Positions 1 to 8,847 of a stretch of 64,000 nt of DNA are shown here, one piece after another. Numbering within the stretch: position 1 is the stretch's first letter; each line of letters begins with the position of its first letter. Where the stretch lies: the NCBI RefSeq assembly GCF_025854275.1, contig NZ_CP107567.1, positions 3,410,001 to 3,474,000 on the forward strand, read 5' to 3'. Source of the DNA: Streptomyces peucetius. GTDB lineage: Bacteria; Actinomycetota; Actinomycetes; Streptomycetales; Streptomycetaceae. The notes under the pieces were generated by a model. It searched no databases. It was given only the letters and a program-made list of their open reading frames with translations, and was not told where the DNA came from. The position numbers were made by a program, and so were the translations under genes.

Positions 1-1
1 C

Positions 2-2740
2 CGTACGTACGCCTCCCGGCTGCGCAAGGCGCTCTCCTCGGACACGCTGGTCAGCGAGTCGGGCGGGTACGCGCTGCGCATTGGGCGGGAGGCCCTCGAC
101 CTCGCGGTCGCCCAGGAGCTGGCCGCGGAGGCGTACAAGGCGAACGCCGCGGGCGACCGCGCCCAGGCGCGTGCCCTGCTGAACAAGGTGCTGAACCTGT
201 GGGACGGCGAACCGCTCGCCAACGTGCCCGGCCCTTACGCGGAGAACCAGCGCACCCGGCTCGTGGAGTGGGGCCTGCAACTGCTGGAGACCCGGCTCGA
301 CATCGACCTCGAGGTGGGCCGCCACGCGGAGGCCGTCTCCGAACTGACGGCGCTCACCGCGACGCACCCGCTGCGGGAGCGGCTGCGTGAGCTGCTGATG
401 CTCGCGCTGTACCGCAGCGGCCGGCAGGCGGAGGCGCTCGCCGTCTATGCCGACACCCGCCGGCTGCTCGCCGAGGAACTGGGTGTCGACCCGCGGCCCG
501 AGCTGTCCAGCCTCCAGCAGCGCATCCTTCAGGCCGACGCGGACCTGGCCCGCCCCAGCGAGGATCCCGGCCCCGCGCCGCAGACGACCCGGCCCGCCCA
601 GCTGCCCGCGACCGTCCCCGACTTCACCGGGCGGCTGCCGTTCGTGGCGGAGCTGGGCGGCCGGCTCGCCACGGCGGAGGGTTCCGTGATGGCGGTGTCC
701 GCGCTCGCCGGCATCGGCGGCGTCGGCAAGACGACGCTGGCCGTGCATGTGGCGCACCAGGCCCGCAAGCACTTCCGCGACGGCCAGCTGTACGTGGACC
801 TCCAGGGCACCGGCAACCGGGCGGCGGAACCGGAGACCGTTCTCGGCGCGTTCCTGCGCGCGCTCGGCACGCCCGACTCCGCGATCCCGGACACGCTGGA
901 CGAGCGGGCGGCTCTGTACCGATCGGCGCTGGACGGGCGGCGGATCCTGGTCCTGCTCGACAACGCCCGCGACGCGGCCCAGGTCCGGCCCCTGCTGCCG
1001 GGCACCGCGGGGTGCGCCGCACTGATCACCAGCCGGGTGCGGATGGTCGACCTGGCGGGCGCGCACCTGGTGGACCTGGACGTGATGTCCCCCGAGGAGG
1101 CGCTGCAGCTCTTCACCCGGATCGTCGGCGCCGAACGGGTCGGCGCCGAGCGGAAGGCGGCGCTGGACGTGGTCGCGGCGTGCGGTTTCCTGCCGCTGGC
1201 GATCCGTATCGCCGCCTCGCGGCTGGCGGCCCGCCGCACCTGGACCGTGTCGGTCCTCGCGGCCAAGCTCGCGGACGAACGGCGCAGGCTGGACGAGCTC
1301 CAGGCGGGCGACCTGGCGGTGAAGGCCACGTTCGAGCTCGGCTACGGGCAGCTGGAGCCGGCCCAGGCCCGCGCGTTCCGTCTGCTGGGTCTGGCCGACG
1401 GCCCCGACATCTCGCTCGCCGCGGCCGCGGCCGTGCTGAACCTGTCTCTGCACGCGACGGAGGACCTGCTGGAGGCCCTGGTCGACACGTCCCTGCTGGA
1501 GTCGGCGGCCCCGGGGAGGTACCGCTACCACGACCTGGTGCGGCTGTTCGCGCGCGCCTGCGCAGGGGTCACCCATGGCGAGGGCAAGGGGCCGGACGAG
1601 CAGCCGCCCGCGGGGGCCGAGGGCCCCGAGGAGAGGGAGGCGGCGCTCTCGCGGCTGCTGGACTTCTATCTCGCGACGGCGGCGCGGGTCTTCGCCATGG
1701 AACGACCGGGTGACCGACTCGTCGAACACCTGGAGCCGACGGGCGACGCGGGGCTGACGTTCTCGCGCCTCGAGGACGCGCAGGACTGGCTGTACGCGGA
1801 GGCGCACTGTCTGCTGGCCTGTGCCCGGCAGGCGCAGCCGGGCCCGCAGCTGCGCAGGGCGGTCGACCTGCTCTGGGCGGCGCAGAACCTGGCCGAGTCC
1901 GGTGCGAACTCGAAGGTCTACGAATCGGTGGCGCGCGCGGCGGTCGAGGCGTCGCGCACCGCCGGTGACCCGCGGACCGAGGCCCGGGCACGAACGTCCA
2001 TGACCAACGTCCATCTGGTGGCGGGCCGTTACGACGAGGCCGACGAACAGGCCGCGCAGGCCGCGGCCCTGGCCCGCGCGGTGGACGACCCGGCGCCGGT
2101 CTACTGGTCCGACAACGACCGGGGGATCATCGCGTTCAACCAGGGACGCAACGCCGAGGCCGAGGAGCATCTGCGCCGCGCGATGGAGGGCTCGCGGGCG
2201 GACGGCAATCTGCCGGGCGAGGCCAGCGCCCTGTGCAACCTGTCGCGCATCCACGTCGTCACCGACCGCCCGGACCAGGCGATCGCACTGGCCAGGGAGG
2301 GCGTGGCGCTGTACGACCGGATCGGCCACGCGCTGCGGCTCGCCAATGCCCGGTACGCCCTGGGCATCGCGCTGACGGGAGCCGACCGGCCGACGGAGGC
2401 CCTGACGGAGCTGCACACCGCGCTCGACCTGTTCGAGGCGAACCGGCAGCGTCTGTGGGAGGGCACCACGCACTTCCGGATCGCGCAGGCACATCTCGCC
2501 GCCCGGCGCGCCGCTCAGGCCGCGCAGCATGCCGAACAGGCGCTGGCGATCGGCTGCATCGGCGGCGACCGTACCCGTGGGAACACGCTGATCACCCTCG
2601 GCAGGGCGCTGGAGAACCTCGGGCAGGCGGACCGGGCACGGGCCTGCTGGCGCGAGGCGCTTCTGCTGCACGAACAGTCGGGCGCGGTGGAGGCCGAGGA
2701 GGCCCGGCGACTGCTCAGCACTCCGCTGAGGGCTGCCTGA
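2..2740 (+). CDS. AfsR-type SARP regulator with NB-ARC and TPR domains (5' end outside window)
   Basis: The reading frame is open from the left edge, so the start lies upstream. The visible part begins inside the winged-helix DNA-binding domain and continues into the bacterial transcriptional activation domain (to about nt 530, ending ELGVDPRPEL). An NB-ARC ATPase follows with Walker A GIGGVGKTT (nt 710-736), Walker B RILVLLDNA (about nt 942-968) and a GFLPLAIRI motif. The C-terminal half (about nt 1750-2700) is a TPR array. At least 913 residues are visible; adding the missing N-terminus gives roughly the length of AfsR (about 990). AfsR-type proteins are pleiotropic activators of secondary metabolism, phosphorylated by AfsK-type kinases. 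The next gene is an AfsS-like peptide, the classic AfsR target, and an AfsK-like kinase lies at 15.7 kb. Family membership is sure; orthology to AfsR itself is inference because Streptomyces carries paralogues. Confidence 0.93.
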   Translation, partial: RTYASRLRKALSSDTLVSESGGYALRIGREALDLAVAQELAAEAYKANAAGDRAQARALLNKVLNLWDGEPLANVPGPYAENQRTRLVEWGLQLLETRLDIDLEVGRHAEAVSELTALTATHPLRERLRELLMLALYRSGRQAEALAVYADTRRLLAEELGVDPRPELSSLQQRILQADADLARPSEDPGPAPQTTRPAQLPATVPDFTGRLPFVAELGGRLATAEGSVMAVSALAGIGGVGKTTLAVHVAHQARKHFRDGQLYVDLQGTGNRAAEPETVLGAFLRALGTPDSAIPDTLDERAALYRSALDGRRILVLLDNARDAAQVRPLLPGTAGCAALITSRVRMVDLAGAHLVDLDVMSPEEALQLFTRIVGAERVGAERKAALDVVAACGFLPLAIRIAASRLAARRTWTVSVLAAKLADERRRLDELQAGDLAVKATFELGYGQLEPAQARAFRLLGLADGPDISLAAAAAVLNLSLHATEDLLEALVDTSLLESAAPGRYRYHDLVRLFARACAGVTHGEGKGPDEQPPAGAEGPEEREAALSRLLDFYLATAARVFAMERPGDRLVEHLEPTGDAGLTFSRLEDAQDWLYAEAHCLLACARQAQPGPQLRRAVDLLWAAQNLAESGANSKVYESVARAAVEASRTAGDPRTEARARTSMTNVHLVAGRYDEADEQAAQAAALARAVDDPAPVYWSDNDRGIIAFNQGRNAEAEEHLRRAMEGSRADGNLPGEASALCNLSRIHVVTDRPDQAIALAREGVALYDRIGHALRLANARYALGIALTGADRPTEALTELHTALDLFEANRQRLWEGTTHFRIAQAHLAARRAAQAAQHAEQALAIGCIGGDRTRGNTLITLGRALENLGQADRARACWREALLLHEQSGAVEAEEARRLLSTPLRAA

Positions 2741-2816
2741 GCCGTCGGAGGGCTGCCCGGGCGGTCCAAGGGCTGCCCGAGCCGTCCGAGCCGCCGGGAA
2801 AAGCGCGGGCCAGGGC

Positions 2817-2849
2817 GTTCATCGATTGTTTATGCTCGTCCGGCATTCT
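2817..2849 (+). promoter_or_regulatory. SARP-type direct repeat and -10 of the AfsS-like gene
   Basis: GTTCAT at 2817-2822 and GTTTAT at 2828-2833 are spaced exactly 11 bp start to start, one helical turn, as in known SARP binding sites. A -10-like CATTCT lies at 2844-2849, about 10 bp after the second repeat, the usual SARP geometry. This would give a 5' untranslated leader of about 130 nt before the ATG at 2985. Binding by the upstream AfsR-like protein is inference. Confidence 0.55.
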
Positions 2850-2984
2850 CAGGAGTGTTCGGTCCGACGCGTCGGGGGGCCAACTGGACCGGGTACCCGG
2901 CCTTCTGCCCGGAGGCCATCGGGGGAGTCTCTGGGCGGAAGGCCACCTCAGCCACGTCGGTCGATCCCATCGGGGGACGGAAAC

Positions 2985-3218
2985 ATGAGCAGCACCGAGA
3001 AGAACGACGAGCAGATCACCACGATGGGCGACCACCACTCGCCGGCGCCGCCCGTCGACGGCATCACCACCATGGGCGACCACCACTCACCGGCGCCGCC
3101 CGCCGACGGCACCACCGTCACGACGCTCGGCGACCACCACTCACCGGTGCCGCCCGCCGACGGCACGACCATCACCACGATGGGCGACCACCACTCGCCC
3201 GCTCCGCCGCAGGGCTGA
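2985..3218 (+). CDS. AfsS-like small repeat protein (77 aa)
   Basis: A 77-residue protein consisting of a charged 10-residue head and four near-identical repeats of the form (I/V)TT(M/L)GDHHSP(A/V)PP. The ATG at 2985 is preceded by GGGGGA with about 7 nt spacing; a longer in-frame start at 2826 has no ribosome site and would sit inside the promoter. Known AfsS proteins are about 60 residues, lie directly downstream of afsR and carry repeats built on a TxLDSHAS core. The spacing of threonines, Asp and His here is alike, but the second His and the PAPP linker differ. No signal peptide or membrane segment is visible. The likely role is that of AfsS, a small factor switched on by the SARP regulator, but the sequence is divergent. 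A ribosomally made peptide precursor was considered and is less likely, because no modifying enzymes are adjacent. Confidence 0.7.
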   Translation: MSSTEKNDEQITTMGDHHSPAPPVDGITTMGDHHSPAPPADGTTVTTLGDHHSPVPPADGTTITTMGDHHSPAPPQG

Positions 3219-3240
3219 CCGAAGCCACTCACGACGGGGA

Positions 3241-3279
3241 ACAGCCGCGGCGGCGCGGAGGGGGAGCCGCCGCGGCTGT
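3241..3279 (+). terminator. Strong hairpin terminator after the AfsS-like gene
   Basis: A perfect 14-bp inverted repeat (3241-3254 against 3266-3279) with an 11-nt loop starts 22 nt after the stop codon. It lacks a U-tract, as is common in Streptomyces. It separates the AfsR/AfsS-like unit from the conservon. Confidence 0.75.
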
Positions 3280-3311
3280 GGCATGTCCGGTGACAACTCC
3301 CGGTCGCCGCA

Positions 3312-3325
3312 TGTGACTTGTCACA
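3312..3325. promoter_or_regulatory. Palindrome TGTGACTTGTCACA upstream of the conservon
   Basis: A perfect 14-bp palindrome lies in an unusually AT-rich 160-bp stretch before the conservon start at 3477. It contains GTG-N6-CAC, the core reported for Streptomyces Crp sites. It is about 150 bp from the start codon, so it may control the conservon promoter. The binding protein is not known from sequence alone. Confidence 0.4.
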
Positions 3326-3476
3326 CACCACGACACCGCGACAACAAATTCACTGTTCGGACAAAACCAAAAGGATCTCCGGCGGAAACCAAGCACAACT
3401 GCTCGATCGCAGTGTGTACTTGGCAGGTCCGTCCCCGGGCGGACCACACCCCCCTGCCCTCCTGAGGTCCATATCC

Positions 3477-4916
3477 ATGATCGAGATACCCGAGCTGGCC
3501 GCCGGCGGCCTGGCCGCGGGGACGCTGACCGCCTTCGCCCTCGGCGGCGGGCTGCTGCGCGCCCGGCGGGAGCGGGACCGCCGGCACGCCGAGATCGAGA
3601 CGCTGCGGGGCCACCTCGACGCCTCGCGGGACGAACTCGCCCGCGCCTGTGCCGCGTTCGCCTCCGAGATCGAGCATCTCGCCGCCAAGCGCATGCCCGC
3701 GGAAGCCACCCGCAGCGCCCATCCGCACGTACAGGTCCCCGAACCGCTCGGCCCCGCCGGCGCGGGAACGGACGCGGTGCTCGAGGCTCTGCGCACGGCG
3801 ATCGCCCAGGAACGCAAACGGGTCGACGCGGCCGCCCGCGCCGGTATGCGCGGCACCACCCGGGAGATCCAGGCCGCGCTGTACCGGCTGCAGGACGTGT
3901 TGCACGGGCTCCAGCAGCGCTACGACGACCCCGATCTCGCCCAGACGCTCTACGCCCTCGACCACGAGAACGAGCAGTCCCTGCGCCGCGCGCAGGTCGC
4001 CGCCGTCGTCTGCGGCGCCTGGGTCGGGCTCGCCCGCGAGGAGTCGCACCTCGTCGACGCCGTCACCGGCGGCCAGGCCCGGCTCGTCGGCTATCACCGC
4101 GTGCAGGTGCACCACCACCTCGAGCCGGGCACCGCGCTGGTGTCGCACGCCGTGGAACCGGTCGCCATCATCGTGGCCGAGCTGCTCGACAACGCGCTGC
4201 GCCACTCGTCGCCGGACACCGCCGTCGTCGTGAACCTCGAGCGGGTCCACCACGGGGTCACCGTGACTGTCGACGACGCCGGCGTGGGCATGGCCCCCGA
4301 CGAACGCGCCGACGCCCAGCGGATGGTGGCCGGCACCGACCCGATCCTGCTGTCCGAGCTCGGTGATCCGCCACGGATGGGGCTCGCGGCGATCGGCCAG
4401 CTCACCCGGCAGTTCGATCTGTCGGTCGACCTGTCGGCGCCCTCCCCGTACGGCGGCGTACGCGCGGTGCTGCTCGTCAAGAACCACTTGCTGTCCCGCA
4501 TCGACCCGGTGCTCCAGCCGCCCGCCGCGAGCGCCGCGCCCTCGACCCGGCGGGACGGGGCCCAGGAGCAGGGGCCTCAGCCCGATCAGGTGCACCAGGG
4601 ACGCGAGCAGCAGGAGGAGGAGGAGCCCGTACGGGAGGCTCCGCGGCCCCCGGCCCCGCACGAGCCGGCCCCGTCCCGGCCGGCCCCCGCGCCCGCCCCG
4701 TCCGGGCGCCGCCACGAAGAGGCTCCCGCCGCCGACGGCGACGGCGATGCGCTCCCCCAGCGCCGCCGCCGCGTCCCGCGGTCGCAGACCGACACCCCGG
4801 CGCCCAAGAGCCCCACCCGTACGCCCGAGGAGTCCGCCGCGGCCCTCGGGGCCCTGCAGTCCGCCACCAACGCGGCGCGCGAAGCCGCTGCCACCGAAGG
4901 GAGCGACCCCCGATGA
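3477..4916 (+). CDS. cvnA: Conservon sensor-like ATPase (CvnA)
   Basis: A 479-residue histidine-kinase-like protein. Residues 5-25 form one hydrophobic N-terminal segment followed by a basic, coiled region. The HATPase domain (about 230-345) shows the N box DNALRHS, a G1 box DDAGVGM and the C-terminal GLAAIGQL. There is no recognisable H-box dimerisation domain, as is typical of CvnA proteins, which act as membrane-associated sensors for the GTPase complex rather than ordinary two-component kinases. The C-terminal third is a proline- and charge-rich tail. The ATG at 3477 was chosen over an upstream in-frame start because it places the membrane segment at the N-terminus. It overlaps cvnB by 4 bp and heads a six-gene operon. 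Confidence 0.93.
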   Translation: MIEIPELAAGGLAAGTLTAFALGGGLLRARRERDRRHAEIETLRGHLDASRDELARACAAFASEIEHLAAKRMPAEATRSAHPHVQVPEPLGPAGAGTDAVLEALRTAIAQERKRVDAAARAGMRGTTREIQAALYRLQDVLHGLQQRYDDPDLAQTLYALDHENEQSLRRAQVAAVVCGAWVGLAREESHLVDAVTGGQARLVGYHRVQVHHHLEPGTALVSHAVEPVAIIVAELLDNALRHSSPDTAVVVNLERVHHGVTVTVDDAGVGMAPDERADAQRMVAGTDPILLSELGDPPRMGLAAIGQLTRQFDLSVDLSAPSPYGGVRAVLLVKNHLLSRIDPVLQPPAASAAPSTRRDGAQEQGPQPDQVHQGREQQEEEEPVREAPRPPAPHEPAPSRPAPAPAPSGRRHEEAPAADGDGDALPQRRRRVPRSQTDTPAPKSPTRTPEESAAALGALQSATNAAREAAATEGSDPR

Positions 4917-5335
4917 ACAGCCGCGAGACCGGTGACACGGCCTGGGTGCTCGACCCGATCCTCGAGATCCCCCATGTACGGGCCGCTGTGCTGCTCACCA
5001 GGGACGGTCTTGTCTCCGGGTTCTCGGCGGCGCTCGCCCAGGACTCCGCCGAACGCGTCGCCGCGATCACGTCCACCGTGCAGGGCGCCTGCCGTACCGC
5101 CGCCGCCGCGTTCGCCGACGCGTCCGCCGCCCAGTTGCGCCAGGTCGTCATCGAGTCCGACCACGGCTACATCCTGGTGGCGCCGACGGACCACGGCACC
5201 GTCGTCGCCGCGTACGGCGGGCCCGAGGTGCGGCTGGACCTCCTCGGCCACCGGGTCCACTCGCAGGTCGCACGGCTCGGCGAGAAGGCGATGGCCGCCG
5301 CGCCCCGCGGCGCCGACGGCGGCTCCCCCGTATGA
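4913..5335 (+). CDS. cvnB: Roadblock/LC7 family protein (CvnB)
   Basis: A 140-residue protein with the Roadblock/LC7 fold: an N-terminal hydrophobic strand near AAVLLTRDGLVSGFS, a long helix, and a second strand pair around HGYILVAPTDHGTVVAAYG. In conservons this subunit binds the CvnD GTPase and is thought to act as its regulator or GTPase-activating partner. The ATG start overlaps the cvnA stop (ATGA) and its stop overlaps the cvnC start, so translation is coupled. No signal peptide is visible, and it is probably held at the membrane through CvnA. Length and position match the family. Confidence 0.93.
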   Translation: MNSRETGDTAWVLDPILEIPHVRAAVLLTRDGLVSGFSAALAQDSAERVAAITSTVQGACRTAAAAFADASAAQLRQVVIESDHGYILVAPTDHGTVVAAYGGPEVRLDLLGHRVHSQVARLGEKAMAAAPRGADGGSPV

Positions 5336-5691
5336 CCGGCCGCCGGAGCGGCCGGCCGCTGGTGCCCGCGTACCTCTCCACCGGCGGCGTGGCCCGGCCC
5401 AGCCGCAACAGCCTGGAGCGCCTGTCCGTGCTGACCGGCACGGGCGGGCCCGCGCCCGCGGGGCTGCCCGCGGCCCAGCACGCCCTGCTCGGCGCGCTGG
5501 ACGGCGGGTCGCTGACCGTGGTGGAGAGCGCGGCCGTGCTCCGGCTGCCGGTCTCCGCACTGCGGGTGCTCGCCGCCGCCCTGATCGACCAGGGACTGGT
5601 GAGCGCGCGCCCGCCCGTACCCTCCGCCGCCCTGCCCGACCGTGACCTCTTGAAGAGAGTGGCCGATGGCCTCCGCGCCCTCAAGCTCTGA
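5332..5691 (+). CDS. cvnC: DUF742 winged-helix-like protein (CvnC)
   Basis: A 119-residue DUF742 protein. The first 40 residues are basic and glycine-rich; the remainder has the hallmark LTVVESAAVLRLPVSALRVLAAALIDQGLV segment, a helix-turn-helix-like fold whose molecular role in conservons is not established. The ATG overlaps the cvnB stop by 4 bp. Its 3' end overlaps the annotated start of the GTPase gene by 26 nt, and the Leu-Lys-Leu C-terminus is typical of the family. The call is secure from both sequence and position. Confidence 0.92.
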   Translation: MTGRRSGRPLVPAYLSTGGVARPSRNSLERLSVLTGTGGPAPAGLPAAQHALLGALDGGSLTVVESAAVLRLPVSALRVLAAALIDQGLVSARPPVPSAALPDRDLLKRVADGLRALKL

Positions 5692-6343
5692 CCGGATGTC
5701 CAGCGCGTCCGCCCCGCCCGTTGCGCCGTCCTCCGCGCCGTCGTCCGCACCGTCCTCCGCGCAGCACGGGCTGCATCTGCCGGACACCGCGAAGGAGTTG
5801 GTGAAGATCCTGGTGACCGGCCCGTTCGGGGTCGGCAAGACGACCCTGATCGACTCGGTGTCGGAGATCCGCCCGCTGCACACCGAGGAGCATCTGACCG
5901 AGGCGTCCGCCGGGGTCGACGACCTCGCCGGTGTCCGCGACAAGACCACGACCACCGTCGCCATCGACTTCGGCCGCGTCTCGCTCGGCGACTCCGTCGT
6001 CCTCTACCTGTTCGGCACCCCCGGGCAGGAGCGCTTCCGCGCCCTGTGGGACGACATCGCCTACGGGGCGCTCGGCGCGCTCGTCCTCGTCGACACCCGG
6101 CGGATCGACGAGTCCTTCGACGTCCTCGGTCTGGTCGAGGAGTCCGGTGTGCCGTACGCCGTCGCGCTCAACATGTTCCCCGATTCACGGCAGTACACCG
6201 AGGAGCAGCTGCGCCGCTCGCTCGACCTGGAGGCGGACACCCCGCTCGTGGTCTGCGACGCCCGTGACACCCACGCGTCCGTCGACGCGCTGCTCGCCCT
6301 CGTCCAGCACCTCATCGACCGGATGACCCCGGAGGAACGGTGA
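5666..6343 (+). CDS. cvnD: Ras-like small GTPase (CvnD)
   Basis: A 225-residue GTPase. An N-terminal Ser/Ala/Pro-rich extension (residues 1-35) precedes the G domain: P-loop GPFGVGKTT (about 52-60), switch I around DKTTTTVAIDFG, G3 as GTPGQERF, and a modified G4 as NMFPDS in place of NKxD. CvnD proteins cycle between GTP and GDP under control of CvnB and signal at the membrane. A second in-frame ATG at 5696 would remove only ten residues of the low-complexity tail and would avoid the overlap with cvnC, so the exact start is uncertain. The stop overlaps the P450 start (GTGA). Confidence 0.93.
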   Translation: MASAPSSSDRMSSASAPPVAPSSAPSSAPSSAQHGLHLPDTAKELVKILVTGPFGVGKTTLIDSVSEIRPLHTEEHLTEASAGVDDLAGVRDKTTTTVAIDFGRVSLGDSVVLYLFGTPGQERFRALWDDIAYGALGALVLVDTRRIDESFDVLGLVEESGVPYAVALNMFPDSRQYTEEQLRRSLDLEADTPLVVCDARDTHASVDALLALVQHLIDRMTPEER

Positions 6344-7578
6344 CCGCCTACCCCGCCCGCGCCGACGCCTTCACGCTCGCCGCCCCGGTACGTCTGTGGG
6401 AGGACGGCTTCGCCGCCGACCCGTACGCCTACTACGCGACACTGCGCGCCCAGGGGCCGGTCGGCTGGGCCGAACTCGCCCCCGGCGTCTCGGCGTACGT
6501 CGTCACCGACCGGCGCGCGGCGCTCGATCTGCTGCACGACACCGAGTCGTTCTCCGTCGACCCGCGGCCCTGGGAGAAGACGGTCGCCGAGGACTCGCCG
6601 ATCCTCGGCATGATGCGCTGGCGGCCCAACGCCCTGTTCGCGGACGGCGACGAGCACATCCGCTACCGCCACACCCTGCTCGACGCCTTCGACCTCGTCG
6701 AGCCGCACGACCTGCGCGAACGGGTGCACCGGTCGGTGGACCTCCTGGTGTCCCGCTTCGGGCCCGACGGCGAGGCCGACCTGGTCACCCAGTTCGCCCG
6801 CCCGATGATGGCGCTGATCTTCAACAATCTCTTCGGACTGCCCGACAGCGAATCGGGCCGCCTGGACGCCGCGCTCGGCCGGATGATGGAGGGCGGCGAC
6901 CTCGCGGCCGAGGGCGAGGCGGAGTACGGCAAGTACGTGATGGAGCTGATCGGCGCCAAGATGGCCGAGCGCGGCGACGACCTCACCAGCCGGCTGCTCG
7001 ACCACCCCCTGCGGCTCACCCCGGAGGAGGTCACCTGGCAGGTGTTCCTCACCCTCGGCGCAGGTCACGAGCCCTCGGCGAACCTGATCTCCAACGCCCT
7101 CTCCCGCATCCTCGGCAACCCCGCCTACTACTCCACCCTCACCTCCGGGTCGCGTCCCGTGATGGACGCCGTCATGGAGGTGCTGCGCTACGAGACCCCG
7201 CTCGCCAACTACGGCGTGCACTTCGCGCGCGAGTCGACGAGCTTCCACGGGATGTGGCTGCAGGCCGCCGTCCCCATCGTCATCTCCTTCGGGGCGATGG
7301 GGCACTTCGCGGAGCGGGACTACGCCGGGGCGCACCATCCGCACGACGCCTCGCACATGTCGTGGGGTGCCGGTCCGCACTCCTGCCCCGTGAAGCAGCC
7401 CGCCCTGCTGATCGCCACGGAGGCCATCGAGCGCCTCACCCAGTGGCTGCCGGACCTGCGGCCGCTGGTACCGCGTGAGCGGCTCGGCTGGCGGCCGGGT
7501 CCCTTTCACCGATCGCTGACGGCGCTGCCCGTCAGCTTCACCCCTCGCAGCCCCGACCAGGCAGGAGACCGCGCATGA
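6340..7578 (+). CDS. Cytochrome P450, CYP157-like conservon member
   Basis: A 412-residue P450 coupled to cvnD by a GTGA overlap. The K-helix ExxR is intact (EVLR). Two features are unusual. The I-helix reads GAGHEPSAN, so the conserved Thr of the acid-alcohol pair is replaced by Pro with Ser next. The haem loop reads [10 protein letters not shown], with the axial Cys present but the usual Gly after it replaced by Pro. Atypical P450s of the CYP157 family paired with CYP154 enzymes are known from Streptomyces conservons, and this gene sits in exactly that place. A conventional monooxygenase activity is doubtful. No redox partner gene is adjacent. The subfamily name is inference from context. 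Confidence 0.88.
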   Translation: MTAYPARADAFTLAAPVRLWEDGFAADPYAYYATLRAQGPVGWAELAPGVSAYVVTDRRAALDLLHDTESFSVDPRPWEKTVAEDSPILGMMRWRPNALFADGDEHIRYRHTLLDAFDLVEPHDLRERVHRSVDLLVSRFGPDGEADLVTQFARPMMALIFNNLFGLPDSESGRLDAALGRMMEGGDLAAEGEAEYGKYVMELIGAKMAERGDDLTSRLLDHPLRLTPEEVTWQVFLTLGAGHEPSANLISNALSRILGNPAYYSTLTSGSRPVMDAVMEVLRYETPLANYGVHFARESTSFHGMWLQAAVPIVISFGAMGHFAERDYAGAHHPHDASHMSWGAGPHSCPVKQPALLIATEAIERLTQWLPDLRPLVPRERLGWRPGPFHRSLTALPVSFTPRSPDQAGDRA

Positions 7579-8807
7579 CCACGTCCACCCGTGTGGCCAT
7601 CGATCCGTTCGGCGCCGACATCGTCGCCGAGAGTGCCAGGCTCCGCTCCCTCGGGCCGGTGGTACCCGTCGAGCTGCCGGGCGGCATCCCGGCCTGGGCG
7701 CCCACCGGTCACGACATCCTCAAGTCGCTGATCCTCGACCCCAGGGTCAGCAAGGACCCGCGCAAGCACTGGTCGCTCTTCCCCGAGATCGGTGACAACC
7801 CGGAGTGGGCCTGGATACTGGGCTGGGTCGGCGTCACGAACATGCTGTCGACGTACGGGAGCGACCACACGCGGCTGCGCAAGCTCGTCGCGCCCAGCTT
7901 CACGGCACGCCGCACCGAGGCGATGCGCGACCGGGTCGAGGCCATCACCGGGGAGCTGCTGGCCGGGATGGAGGCCGCCGGGGCGGACGGCTCCGTCGTG
8001 GACGTGAAGGCCGCGTTCGCCCACCCGCTGCCGATGCGGATGATCTGCGAGCTGTTCGGTGTGCCGGACCATCTGGTCGAGGCCACCGGCCGGCTGATCG
8101 CCGCGATCATGGACACCTCGGACCCGAGCCCGGAGCACGGCGCCTTCGTCCAGCAGCAGATCGGCACGGTCCTCGGTGCGCTGATCGCCCACAAGGTGGA
8201 GAACCCGGGCGACGACATGACCACCGAACTGATCAGGGTCCGGGACGAGGACGGTGACCGGCTCGGCGACGAGGAGCTGCTCCACACCCTGCTGCTCGTC
8301 ATCGGCGCGGGCTTCGAGACGACGGTCAACCTCATCGGCAACGCCGTCGTCGCGCTCCTCGAACACCCCGCCCAGCTGGCCGCCGTACGCACCGGTGAGA
8401 TCGGCTGGGAGCAGGTCATCGAGGAGGTGCTGCGCGTCCGGCCGTCCATCGCGAGCCTGCCGCTGCGCTTCGCGGTCTCCGACATCACCGTCGGCGGCGT
8501 CACCGTCCCGGCCGGCGACGCGATCCTGACGACGTACGCCGCCGCGGGCAACGACCCGGCCCGTTACGGCGACACGGCGGCGGACTTCGACGCCATGCGG
8601 GCGGCGGACGACCATCTGTCCTTCGGTGTCGGGGTGCACCGCTGCATCGGCGCCCCGCTGGCCCGGATGGAGGCGATGACCGCGCTGCCCGCGCTCTTCG
8701 AGCGTTTCCCCGGCCTCGTGGCCGCGTTCGAGGCGGGCGAGCTGAAGCAGGTGCCGTCGTTCATCGCGTACGGCTGGCAGGAGATCCCGGTCCGCCTCCA
8801 CGGCTGA
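7575..8807 (+). CDS. Cytochrome P450, CYP154-like
   Basis: A 410-residue P450 with all canonical motifs: I-helix GAGFETT, K-helix EEVLRVRP, and haem-binding [10 protein letters not shown] with the axial Cys followed by APLAR. It should therefore be a competent haem monooxygenase, unlike its upstream neighbour. The ATG overlaps the preceding stop by 4 bp, making it the last gene of the conservon operon. CYP154 enzymes from Streptomyces hydroxylate polycyclic and steroid-like substrates in vitro; the native substrate here is unknown. It ends 40 bp before a convergent CoA ligase gene, with only a short palindrome between them. Confidence 0.92.
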   Translation: MTTSTRVAIDPFGADIVAESARLRSLGPVVPVELPGGIPAWAPTGHDILKSLILDPRVSKDPRKHWSLFPEIGDNPEWAWILGWVGVTNMLSTYGSDHTRLRKLVAPSFTARRTEAMRDRVEAITGELLAGMEAAGADGSVVDVKAAFAHPLPMRMICELFGVPDHLVEATGRLIAAIMDTSDPSPEHGAFVQQQIGTVLGALIAHKVENPGDDMTTELIRVRDEDGDRLGDEELLHTLLLVIGAGFETTVNLIGNAVVALLEHPAQLAAVRTGEIGWEQVIEEVLRVRPSIASLPLRFAVSDITVGGVTVPAGDAILTTYAAAGNDPARYGDTAADFDAMRAADDHLSFGVGVHRCIGAPLARMEAMTALPALFERFPGLVAAFEAGELKQVPSFIAYGWQEIPVRLHG

Positions 8808-8847
8808 CCGTCCGCGGACGTTCGCAGACGTCCCCGGTCGTCCGCCG

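Noticed and set aside
2985..3218. Repeat peptide as a RiPP precursor or antimicrobial peptide
   Set aside because: No modifying enzyme, protease or transporter gene is adjacent. The position after an AfsR-type gene and the SARP repeat fit an AfsS-like regulator better.
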